A DNA stretch of 64,000 nt from Caenorhabditis elegans (Eukaryota > Nematoda > Chromadorea > Rhabditida > Rhabditidae), in the NCBI RefSeq assembly GCF_000002985.6, contig NC_003283.11, positions 17,981,501 to 18,045,500 on the forward strand, written 5' to 3'. The position numbers and the translations under genes were made by a program. Positions 33,141 through 43,810 of this stretch are shown in pieces (within the stretch, counting starts at the first letter, position 1; each line of letters begins with the position of its first letter). The notes below the pieces were generated by a model that ran no database searches, had not been told where the DNA came from, and was given only the letters and a program-made list of their open reading frames with translations.

Positions 33141-35826
33141 TTAAATCCTATGTGACACCCTGCTGACCCGTTGAATAACTACAACACTTGATACAGCCAT
33201 TATCGATTGTTCGCTGACAGAAATCGCTGGTTTTCGATTACAGATGTAACGGAGACGGAATATATTTATAACGGCTTCTCGATATGGTTTATGAACTATG
33301 AGCATAACTGTACTGGAGGTCAACCCGTGGAGTGCAAGAAAGTTTAAGGCAATGTTGTTGGCTACTGAAATATAATATTATTGAATAATTAACATTGCTC
33401 GAATGATATTTGAATTGTCGACGCTGAGAAGTCACACCACTTCGTGGGAACCTCTCCACGTCTATGTCTCTTCCCTGCGGGAATCTATCTCTTAGAGGAG
33501 GAGACTGGTCAGTCTAGGCTGGGAAGACACGACCATCATGTGTCTTCACCATGCTCTAGGTTCTCATATTTACTCATCTTATATTTAACCTATTTTACAT
33601 TACTCTACATGAACTCATTTTATATCTATTCACTTCATATTTATTGGACATGATAAGCTAACACATGTAAGGGATGTGCGATGATCATCAGGAATTGTAC
33701 AAACAGAAAGTCCTTGGAGCAGGCTTTCACAATATATAGGTGCTAATAAAAATAAGGTACATCATCAAAACTTTAGCCTTAGAAGAAATTTCATATTTTG
33801 TTTTTTCGGTATCACTTTTGATTTTTACGTTGTATATGCAATTATTAACTCACTCACTCTGATCAAAATGTTTTGTTATAAATGCAGTGATAAGATATAC
33901 AATTGGCAATATCAATACACACAGTGGAATCATAATTTGAAATGTTAATGCAATAAAGAATTGTACTTGAAGTTTATAAGTCCTCTGCGATTTGGCTTTG
34001 TTACTCGAAAGGTATAATGCAGTACGTGTGAAGTAGTAGATCGCTTCTATTTCGAAGACTGTTGCCGTCATTCCATAGTATATTGCAAGTATATATGGTT
34101 TATCGATAAAGAGATAAAAATCGGGGTGGTCTATTATAGAGTGAGGTACACAAGGAAGTGCCTGAAAGCTTTCTTATCTGCTAGGAATTGATTTTAGTTT
34201 GATGTATTGCCTCTTTCACAAATCGCCGTCCTTCTTCCTGATCGAGCGGGTAAAAAAGTAATGGAAGTGTGAAACAAAATGCATAGGTATAATGTAATAC
34301 AATATACAACAATCTACCTTTAGTCTTGAAAATTGACCCTCGGTTTCTTTTAACGATAGCATTGTAGCGACTTTCGAAGAATCCGAGTATAGATACACCG
34401 GCTACACATATGGAAACTATGAACATATGTCCTTGGATAATGGAGGATACACCAAGATCTGTGAGTATTCCACGCATGTAGCCACCGAATACCGGTACGA
34501 GGTAGTATTGGGTGGATAGGGCGCTGAGGAAAAGGTCCAGAAAGGCACTGCTGAAAAAAGGGAGGATATCAATAAGGGCTTGTATCTTCACATTAATGTG
34601 TACTGGTAGAGCAGCTACTGTATTTCTTCTATTAATATGGCTGCAATACTATTTTTCGATGGCCTTCCCGCTTGCAATACTAATAGGGAGTGCAAGACTA
34701 TTAGGGAGTGCAATACTAATTTTCAGAACATTTTTCTGACTTTGAGCTTACTAGTTTTTTTTCTAAAAAAGCTCGAATCTTATGTAAAAATTCAGAAAAT
34801 TTGATTTTAATTGTAACATATAAGTTCAAAAACTTCAATCTCGTAGAAATGTTGTGAAAAACTGTTTCGAAATAGGCAAATTTTTTTGTTGAAATCCTGA
34901 AGTTAACAAGACGGGCCTGCAATAAAAAAGAGTAAACGCAAGGCTATTAGGGAGTGCAAGACTAAAAGGGAGTGCCATACTAATTTTCGGAAGGTCTCCG
35001 AGGGGCAATACTAATAGGGAGTGCAAGTCTAATAGGGAGGCCATATTAATAGAAGATATACGGTAACCGGTTTTTTTGGCTAACCCCTATGGTCGTGGTT
35101 CAAAAATTTTGGCTAACGGCTAAATTGGCTGATATTGTAACAAACGTGCATCTGTCAGTTTTTATTCGGCCAATTTGAATTTTATGTTTTTAAACTGTTA
35201 ATTAAAAAATCAGCAAAGAAACTACTTTCCGTATAAAAAAATCATTGAAAATCACAAAGATTACATGTTTCCCTATAAAATCGTGTTAGTCGAAATAGTC
35301 GAATCCGCCAAAATTGGCTACCGAAATTAACCGGATTGCTAAAAATTCGACTAACGGCTAATATTAGCCAAGTTAGCCGTTTGGGCCGCCGCACAGTTCC
35401 ACTAAAACTGTCAGTCAAAGCAATCGGGCCTGCTAGTGCTTTCAGAGGGTCTCTCGGCTACAAACTACAAACCCCTGTTTTTTTCCCGATAACCACACAT
35501 TATAAAGCAGCGGTGTGCGGCACATTTCAAAATTTTCCGTGCTCGGCAAATTTGGCAAATGTTTTTTTTTTCCAATATTCGCCGAGCACGACAAATTCGG
35601 CAAATTCGGAAAATTCGGCAAATTTTCCGCACGCCCCTGTTATGAAGCCTTACCAAAAATGCATAAACACCATCATCCATTTAACAGAAGTCATTGTGGG
35701 CGGAGTTTTGAATATGACTATATAAGAAGCTAACAAGTGAATTGGAATTTCTATCATTGCAATTGGATGAAGAACTGACGGAGCAAATGTGTCAAGCTCA
35801 TATGTTGAATTCCTCCACAGACACAT
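33141..35826 (-). CDS. Class-H serpentine (chemoreceptor) gene, copy 2 (346 aa, 4 exons, predicted GC-AG intron)
   Basis: Exons on the - strand: 35826-35654, 34550-34211, 34161-33858, 33364-33141. Lengths 173/340/304/224 match copy 1 except in the last exon; total 1041 nt including TAA. The same family marks are present (MCLWRNSTYELDTF, RNRGSIFKTKGRLLYIVLHY, ALPCVPHSIIDHPDFYLF, SSTVMLIVHKPYREAVINIF). The 49-nt intron between exons 2 and 3 begins GCAATA where copy 1 has GTAAGT. Reading through it hits a stop, so the gene needs a GC-AG intron to stay intact, or it is losing function here. Intron 1 is 1.1 kb and carries a TA-flanked MITE and a CGGCAAA element. Intron 3 is 493 nt with an unassigned, less A/T-rich insert at 33420-33580. 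Confidence 0.78.
33365..33857. other. Enlarged intron 3 of srh copy 2 with unassigned insert
   Basis: Copies 1 and 3 have 56-nt introns at this place. The extra ~440 bp include a compositionally distinct block (about 33418-33570, with CCTCTCCACG, CCCTGCGGGAATC and GGAGGAGACTGG). I recognise no transposon ends. Confidence 0.5.
34616..35065. mobile_element. MITE with TACYGTATxTCTTCTATTAAT ends, in srh copy 2 intron 1
   Basis: The left end, CTGTATTTCTTCTATTAATA with TGGC, mirrors the right end, GCCATATTAATAGAAGATAT with ACGG. Both are bounded by TA. The interior contains many GGGAGTGCAA(T/G)ACTAAT units in direct and inverted form. It is the same family as 58330-58672. A stray end (AGAGAATATACGGTA) lies at about 38952. 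TA target and short inverted ends suggest a non-autonomous Tc/mariner-like element. Confidence 0.8.
35512..35638. repeat. CGGCAAATT/GCCGAGCAC palindromic repeat
   Basis: GTGCGGCACATTTCAAAATT and GTGCTCGGCAAATTTGGCAA face GCCGAGCACGACAAATTCGG and TTTTCCGCACGCCCC. It is the same type as at 26455. It lies immediately before the donor side of srh copy 2 exon 1. Confidence 0.7.
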
Positions 35827-36403
35827 GAAAAGTATGAGGAAAATATGATGATGTTATGCACGACGCGAGTAGTGCAAAAATTCACCTGTTGCAGAGTGGA
35901 ACTTGTCGTGTTAAAAACGCGTTAAACAAGGAACTTACACATCAATGAGAGCAAAGAAATTGTGATGTGTATCTAAAACTAATATACGTACATGAATGAC
36001 TTGGAGAATCACAGGCACATCAATAGTTCTTGGAAACCATGATGATGCTATGCATAACACAAGTAGTGTCCAAGTGATCAAAGAAATACCTTGTGTATGT
36101 CAGACCAACCTACATATTACTCAACTAGCAATTAGTGGATGCTACACAGAAAATTTCTCTAGAATGACAGGAAAAAAAGTTCTTCATGTTGTGATGCCAT
36201 ATTCTTTACCAATAGTAATAATTTTACAAAAAATGGGACTTTGACTTTTTAACCGTGGCAGTACCCTAAACATTACTATCGACTTTTCAAGCAATTTTTC
36301 ATATTGTAATTCCGTATTATTTTGCTATCGATCTGTTCAATTTCAGTGTTTGCTAATAATAATTTTATTGGATTTAAAATTTATTGTCTACCAATATTAA
36401 TCA
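35827..36403. other. Spacer between srh copies 2 and 3
   Basis: This is the 5' flank of copy 2. No gene is seen. A segment near 35840-35885 (ATGATGATGTTATGCAC) is shared with 36036-36058 and with the 5' flank of copy 3 at 38530-38552, showing that upstream sequence was duplicated with the genes. Confidence 0.5.
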
Positions 36404-38514
36404 TCAAATCATTTTTGACATTCTGCTGGCCCGCCGGATAACCACAACACTTGATACGATCATCAATGTTTGGTCACTAATCGAATTTTCTGGTCTTTGA
36501 TGGCATTTTTCCCAGATGCAGAATATATTTATAACTGCTTCTCGATATGGTTTATGAACTATGAGCATAACTGTACTGGAAGTCAACCCGTGGAGTGCAA
36601 TGAAATTTAAAGCGATATTGATGGCGACTGAAACAAATTTAATTATTTATGTGTTATTGTGCTTTAATAATTTTATTACTCACTCTGATCAAAATGTTTC
36701 GTTATAAATGCACTGATGAGGTAGGCAATTGGCAGAATCAAAACACATAATGGAATCATAATTTGAAATGTTAATGCAATAAAGAATTGTACTTGAAGTT
36801 TATGAGTCCTTTGAGATTTGGCTTTGTTGCTGGAGAGGTATAAGGCAGTGCGTGTAAAGTAATAGATACCTTCTGCTGAGAGAACAGTTGCAGTTATTCC
36901 ATAGTATATTGCAAGTACATATGGTTTATCAATAAAGAGGTAGAAATCGGGGTGGTCGATTATAGAGTGAGGTACACAAGGAAGTGCCTGAAAGCTTTCT
37001 TATCTGCTAGGAATTGATTTTAGTTTGATGTATTGCCTCTTTCACAAATCGCCGTCCTTCTTCCTGATCGAGCGGGTAAAAAAGTAATGGAAGTGTGAAA
37101 CAAAATGCATAGGTATAATGTAATACAATATACAACAATCTACCTTTAGTCTTGAAAATTGACCCTCGGTTTCTGTTTTGCAGTGCGTTCAGTGGTATTT
37201 TATATAAGTTAAACTAACAGTACAAAAGGTGACTCTACAATCGTTTATTGACGAAGATCTAGTAACACCAACAGAACAAGTAAGAAGTTAAAGCGAGAAC
37301 ATAAAACGAGAACTGATTCGGGAAGTCCCTCCAAGGTTGGCAATATGGTCCACGTGTCCAGGATTGAGTTGTTCATAATCGCGTGGCAAGGTCATGGCGT
37401 GGAACGTGTTGTTGTCATCCTCTGCTGCTCCTTGTGTGCATCCATCCGGATTTCACGGCGTAAATGGTTCACGTGGTTGTTCCTTATATGTATCGACTGT
37501 ACGGTTGTCCCTTGAGCAATGGTGATAGATGTGCTCGATGTTGCTAGCGTCCATTGTAGAGTGCATAATTATGCAATAATTATGAAAGTCGTGATCGTTG
37601 GAGATTCTTCTCCATCGTATTCGCGACAGTTTCTTTTAACGATAGCATTGTAGCGACTTTCGAAAAATCCGAGAATAGAAACCCCGGCGACACACATTGA
37701 AACTATGAACATGTGCCCTTGGATAATGGAGGATACACCAAGATCTGTGAGTATTCCACGCATGTAGCCACCGAATACCGGTACGAGGTAGTATTGGGTG
37801 GATAGGGCACTGAGGAATAAGTCCAGGAAGGCACTACTGGAAAGATTTGAATTGTTGTCAAAGGAGCATATCCTCACTTTATGGGGCTATTTAAGTAGTG
37901 TCGGAAAATTAAAAAGTGCTGAAAAATATTGTAACAGCTGTATTTAAACACACACTTTATACATAGTCCATTTGCCGTTATCGGTCATTCGTTAGCCGAT
38001 TTTGATCGAATTACAAATTCAGGGTCTTGTTAAGAAAAACGTGTGCAATTTTACAAGTTTTTTATTCATGTTCCTCAATAGTTATTATTTTGTTCTAAAT
38101 ACACTTCTAATACACTTTGGAAGTAAATAAGACATCAACATTTATTGATAAATTCATTATGTTTATCCGAAAAATATCCGCGTATAAAGTATAAAAGTAA
38201 AGTATATGGCATTTTCAGATGTGTATCTTACTAGTCCCATGTTAATTCGTTAACGAAGAACTATGCTTTAAAGTTCAAAATTAAATTTTGTAATCAATAT
38301 GATTGGAAAAATCAATCTGACTACAAACTACAAAGACCTACCAAAAATGCATGAACACCATCATCCATTTAACAGAAGCCATTGTCGGTGGAGTTTTGAA
38401 TATGACTATATAAGAAGCTAACAAGTGAATTGGAATTTCTATCATTGCAATTGGATGAAGAACTGACGGAGCAAATGTGTCAAGCTCATACGTGGAATTT
38501 CTCCACAGGCACAT
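36404..38514 (-). pseudogene. Class-H serpentine gene, copy 3, disrupted by a solo LTR
   Basis: Exons on the - strand: 38514-38342 (173), 37836-37037 (800 with the insertion, 340 without the 455-bp LTR and one 5-bp target copy), 36987-36684 (304), 36627-36404 (224). All exon marks of the family are present and the last exon ends in TGA. The insertion falls after the codons for ESRYNAIVKRN and brings stop codons in the LTR, so the full receptor cannot be made. Exon 3 follows a 49-nt intron that starts with GC, as in copy 2. Apart from the LTR, the frame appears open. Confidence 0.82.
37174..37628. mobile_element. 455-bp solo LTR with 5-bp target duplication GTTTC
   Basis: Within srh copy 3 exon 2, sequence absent from copies 1 and 2 begins TGTTTTGCAGTGCG and ends TATTCGCGACA, so it has TG...CA termini. 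It is flanked on both sides by GTTTC (37169-37173 and 37629-37633). No internal gag-pol region is present, as expected for recombination between two LTRs. The parent family (Gypsy/Pao Cer-type) and orientation are undetermined. The precise fit of the remaining exon length to the paralogues confirms the borders. Confidence 0.9.
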
Positions 38515-39366
38515 GAATAGTATGGGCAAATTATGATGATGTTAAGCACCAGAGCAATAGATGTGTGTCTCAGACTAACCTACATACAACAATAATGAAT
38601 ATCCAACATTCAAGAAGTAGATGTTTCATTTTATAAAGGCCAACAGCACTAACAATTAGTAGTAGTTTCACGGAAAACTTATCTGAAATGTCATGAATCG
38701 TGAAATTTTGTTGCTTTCACGCCATTCATCATCGCATGTACTTTTTTTTTTAATAATGGATGTTTTTGTACCTATGCTTTTATTTTAATACTTAGCGTAT
38801 TTTTCTATTTTTAGCGTGATTATATATTAATCATATCATATGTAATCGCCAGCAAAATTTACTAGTGTTCTGAAGCGCTTCATGAAGTACTTTTCCCAAA
38901 TTAAAGAAAAAACTTTGAAACACTATGGAAAAATGACCAACAGTACTATCATAGAGAATATACGGTATGTATGTATGTATATGACACTAATTAATTAATA
39001 TACGCGTATATATGTGTATATGCCCTCTTTCTAAAATTTTTCATAGATTTTTTAAAAATTTTGCAACAAAAAAACATAGTAAAATTAAGTCGTATAACTA
39101 TGTTCTAAATTCAAAAAAGAACTCGATGCAGTTTCAAATGTCCCCCAATCTTTTCTGAACACCTATACAACATAATTACATGTACACATTATTATAACTA
39201 AATAATAATAAAGTGACCTCTCTCTCTCTCCCACTCCTGCGTCTCTTAATCCCTTCGTATTCATTTTATATTCCGTGACCGCGCGAAAGATTGCGGTCGG
39301 CGATAAAATAATTCGATATTCCGGGGGCGATTCTGATCAAACGACGTTATTCCACGTTATATTGCG
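38515..39366. other. Intergenic region between srh copy 3 and prp-6
   Basis: It holds the 5' flank of srh copy 3, a lone MITE end at about 38952 (AGAGAATATACGGTA followed by TGTATGTATG), and a CT-rich run at 39215-39245. The last ~130 bp before 39366 are richer in CG (GATTGCGGTCGGCG), as often seen near the start of broadly expressed worm genes. No other gene is seen. Confidence 0.5.
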
Positions 39367-42300
39367 ATGACTAAGTTGTTCGAATTGAAGGTGAGTCGTT
39401 TTATTAGTTTGGTCTGCTACACTACAAACTACACAAAATGTTGGCAGACCCAATCGGTTTTTTTTTTGCATTTTTCGCGGGTTCCGGTGGGTTTTCTTCA
39501 AAAAATAGTTTGTAGTCCAGAAAACCCACAATACTATTCCTTCTCGACTATGTCGATAAATGTCGTTGGTCTGCTACACTACAAACTACAAGTTTTGCCA
39601 GACCAAACCGATTTTTTTCGTCATTTTTCGGCTTTTCATACCAATTTTTTGTAGTTTGTAGTCCAGCAGACCCAATAGACTCTATAAGTCGAAAAAGCTT
39701 TTGGTCTGCTACACTACAAACTACAAGTTTTGGCAGACCCAACGGATTTTTATTAATTTTTTGTGGGTTTTGTCATTTATAGACCGTTTTCAGCTTATCA
39801 GACCATATTTTTTGTATTTTGTAGTCTGACAAACCGAATGACTGTAAATGTTTAAAAAAAAAGGCACTACGGTCTGCTAGACTACATTTTCAGCCGGTTC
39901 ACGTGATTTTTTGGGTTTAATTCAAATTTTTTGTTTTTCCAATATACTTTTTTTCCAAAAAATAAAAAACTTTTAAACCAAAATTTGAGAAAAAAAAGTT
40001 TTTCTAATTTTTAAAGGTTTTCCTTCGAAATTTCACCGATTTTCTCAAATTTTTCGAGCTTTCCCAGGTTTTTAATATTGCTCTTTCAGATTTTCTACTT
40101 AATTTTCCACTAAACTTCCATTTTCCCCGGTTTTCAGTCCTTTTTTCGACTCATTTCTGTTTATTCTCCAAATTGGTGTCTGCAAGCGCGCCCCATCGCA
40201 CTTTCGCTTTCGAAACTAAAAATAATAAATGCGTTGCGGAAAACCGATAAATTCTCGATTTTCGCCGATTTTCTTGATTTTTAAGCTATTTTTATTGTTT
40301 TTCATTGAAAAATTCGATTTTTTCGTTAATTTTGCATTATTTTAATGGCAAAAATCGCAAAAACCATAGAAAAATGTCTGCGAGCCGGGGTTTTTGAGAA
40401 TTGGCGTTAAAAACGAAGATTCCCCGGGTTTAACGCGTTGTAACCTGTTTTTTGCTGCAAAATTCGAGTCTTACGTTATTTTTTCAACTTTTTAACATAG
40501 AAATTAATCGGAAAATGTAGAAAATTGATGGAAAACTTGGATTTTTGGATAATTAAAAAAAAAAATTGATTTTCGCCAGATTTTCGAGATTTCTACCATT
40601 TTTCTAGATTTTAATTCAATTTTACCCCAAAATTACCAGCTAAAAGTCATTTTCCCGAACATTCCCATCTCATTTTACACCTTGAACCACTAGAAGCATT
40701 TTTTAGTGTAATAAAAAACATATGTCCACCTATCGGGCCACTTTTTTGCCTCCCAGGCCGTAGGTGTACTATTATCTTCTCGTATTTCACTAATTCCAAA
40801 GAAAATGCCGAAAACTAGTCGAAAAATGGTGGAATTTGAGGTAAAAATGCTGAAAATTAACAATTTTGGTTCAGAAAATTCCCATTTTAGCCGAAAAATA
40901 TGCAAAAACCCGACATTTTCTTCAATCTTTCCCGAAAAACCATTAAAAGATCCCATTAAAAAATCAATAATCCTTCAGGTTGAACCATGGCGACGACAAT
41001 TCCAGGATCACTGGTCAATAAGACCAAAAAATTCTTTATGGGAATGCCAGCACCAACAGGATATGTTCCTGGAGTTGGTAGAGGTGAGAAATCGCAAAAA
41101 ATTTTGTGAAAATTCGAAAAAAATCCGAAAAAACTCCAAAAATAGCTGAAAAACAGCGAAAAAATCGATTTGGTCTGCCAAATAATGGTCGTAGTTTGTA
41201 GTCCAGCAGACCCAAAGCTTTTGGGTCTGCCAGACTACAAACTACACGTTTTCAAGCGATTTTTAGCAAAATTTGCAGTTTTTTCAATACAAAACTGGGA
41301 AATTCACGTTTTTTATTGAATTTTACAGTTTCAGGGCAAAATCCAAAATTTTCAACAAAATCACTGAAAAATACGCTAAAAACAAAAAATCCGCCAAAAT
41401 TCGGTCGAAAATGTAGTTTGTAGTCTAGCAGACCCATACGCTCGATTTGGGTCTGCTAGACTACAAACTACACTTTTCGACAAAATTTTACAATTTCAAG
41501 CGATTTTCTTGATTTTTTTTTTGTGAAAATTTGCGAATTTTTATGGAATTTTTCTAAATCGGTTTTTTTCCAATAAATTTGTGAATTTCTTGGGTTTTGT
41601 GCGAAAATTGGTTCTAAAACGTGTAGTTTGTAGTCTAGCAGACCCAAAACTGGTCTGCCAGGCTACAAACTACATATTTCGATTAAATTTTGCTGTTTAT
41701 CGGCGATTTTCTGCAATTTTCCAATAAAAATTCACAAATTTTGGAAAAAATCCCTTCAAAACTGAGAAGAAGCGCTCAGAAAATTAATATTCAGTTGTAG
41801 TTTGTAGTCTACCAGAACTATGCAAGACTACAAATTACAAACTACAGAAATTATAAATTTTCTGCATCGAATTTTTAAAAAAATGCAAAAAACACACATT
41901 TTCGGCGAACAACGAAAAATGGTCTGCTAATGGTTTTTTGTAGTATTTGTAGTCTGGCAGACCCAATCTTTGTGGCGATGGTCTGCTAGACTACAAACTA
42001 CAAAATCTCGCCATTCCTGCAATTTTCGTCAAAAAATCACTTTTTTGCAGCGTTATTTTTTGCAAAAAACATAAGATTTGATATATATACATATATTTTC
42101 AAATAATATTGTAGTTTGTAGTCTAGCAGGCCCAAAGTTTTTTGGTCTGCTAGACTACAAACTATAAAATCGCAGGTTTTCTCAGATAAATCGTTCAATC
42201 TCAGCCACTTTTCGTTAAAAAATCATATTTTGTCGAATTTTCGGCAAAATTAAATAAATATATATATTGTTATTAAAATAATATATTATAGTTTGTAGTC

Positions 42301-43810
42301 TAATAACAGACCTCTAAAATCATTATAATTCCACAGGTGCCACTGGCTTCACAACTCGTTCTGACATTGGTCCAGCACGTGATCCCACTGAACTACCAGA
42401 AGCCGGACCAGTCGGACCATCACCACAAGGAGCTTCATCGTCATCAGCTCCACCAGCAAAGCGAGCCCGGGATGATGATGGAGATGGAGAAGATCTGAAC
42501 GAGGCGAATTATGATGAATTTTCGGGTTATAGTGGAAGTTTGTTCTCGAAAGATCCGTATGATCAGGAGGATGAGGATGCTGATCGTATTTATAATGAGG
42601 TTGATGATCGATTGGATGAACGGCATAAGGAACGGAGGTGCACAGGAAGACCACCTAAAACTACAAAAAACACCTCTTTTTAGGGGCTGAAAACATGACA
42701 ATTTTGAGATTTTTCAGCGAAAATACGTTAAAAATCGCATGAATTGCGAGATTTTGTAGTTTGTAGTCTCTCAGCAGGCCATACCCAATGGGTCTGCTCG
42801 ACTACAAATACTACAAAAAACATTCAAAATTTTGAATTTTAGCAGGCCAGGACTACAAGCTACACCTTTTTTTTTCGAAATTTTTCAAATTTTCATTAGA
42901 AATCGAGTAAAAATGCGGAGAATTTCAGAAAATCGCCGAGCGAAAAGTGTAGTTTGTAGTCTAGCAGACCAATTTGGTCTGCTAGACTACAAACTACATG
43001 TTTTAGAGCCAATTTTCGCACTAAAGCCGATAGATCCACAAATTTTTTAAAATTTAAAACGAAATTTCGATTTTTAAACGAAAAAATCGAAAAACTGGGA
43101 AAATTGCTCGAAAAATTGTAAAATTCTAGCGAAATGTGTAGTTTGTAGTCTGGCAGACCTTCGCCAAAACTATTTGGTCTGCTAGACTACAAACTACACG
43201 TTTTAGAACGAAAATTCGATTTTTCAAGAAAATTCCAGAAAAATCCGCTTATTTGCACGAAAAACTGGGAAAATCGCTTAAAAATCGTAAAATTCTGGCG
43301 AAATGTGTAGTTCGTAGTCTGGCAGACCCATTTTCCCAATTTGGGTCTGCAAGACTACAAACTACAATTATACGCTGTTAGCTTATTCGTTTTAACGACT
43401 TTTTGTCGAAAATCTCTTTGAAATGCGTGAAAATTATCTTTTTTTTCGCATTTTTGTAAAAAAAATCAGGTGATTTTGCCAAAAATCCGGCAAAAATTGA
43501 TTATTTCATCGAAAAATTGCTATTTTTGCATAATTTCCCGTCAAAAAATGATTAAAAGTTGACGTTTTATGCGAAAAACCGATTGTGAACAGCTATTTTT
43601 GTAGTTTGTAGTCTCTGCAGACCATTGCCAAAACTATTTGGTCTGCTAGACTACAAATACTACAAAAACATTAGCAGACCCAATTTTTTTTTTCTTCAAA
43701 ATTGGAAGCTTTCCGCCGAAAATCGAGTTTTTTTTTTGGATTTTTTACAAAAATCCGATTAAGAAAATTTAATAATAATTTCTTCAAGTTTGTAGTTTGT
43801 AGTCTCTGCA
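39367..43810. repeat. Hairpin array: GTAGTTTGTAGTCTAGCAGACC and its complement, prp-6 5' region and introns 1-2
   Basis: Many ~20-22-bp arms of the form TAGTTTGTAGTCTAGCAGAC or the complement GTCTGCTAGACTACAAACTA occur singly or as close head-to-head pairs with loops of 2-25 nt. Examples are 41187-41255, 41412-41475, 41622-41675, 42113-42168, 42953-43000, 43137-43200 and 43307-43366. Arms are highly conserved while loops and spacers are not. More occur at 54880-56220, 59880-60250 and 60950-61010. Confidence 0.9.
40979..40986 (+). promoter_or_regulatory. prp-6: Probable trans-splice acceptor of prp-6
   Basis: CCTTCAG ends at 40978, only 8 nt before the ATG. This short leader with a strong 3' splice site and no good upstream coding exon is typical of SL trans-splicing. 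An upstream exon-like piece at 39367-39390 followed by GTGAGT could instead be a non-coding first exon. Spliced here, its own reading frame does not match prp-6. Confidence 0.55.

Noticed and set aside
39367..39390. Short exon MTKLFELK with a good GTGAGT donor upstream of prp-6
   Set aside because: Joined to the next acceptor at 40979 its frame does not enter PRP-6. It may be a non-coding first exon, but the coding start is at 40987.
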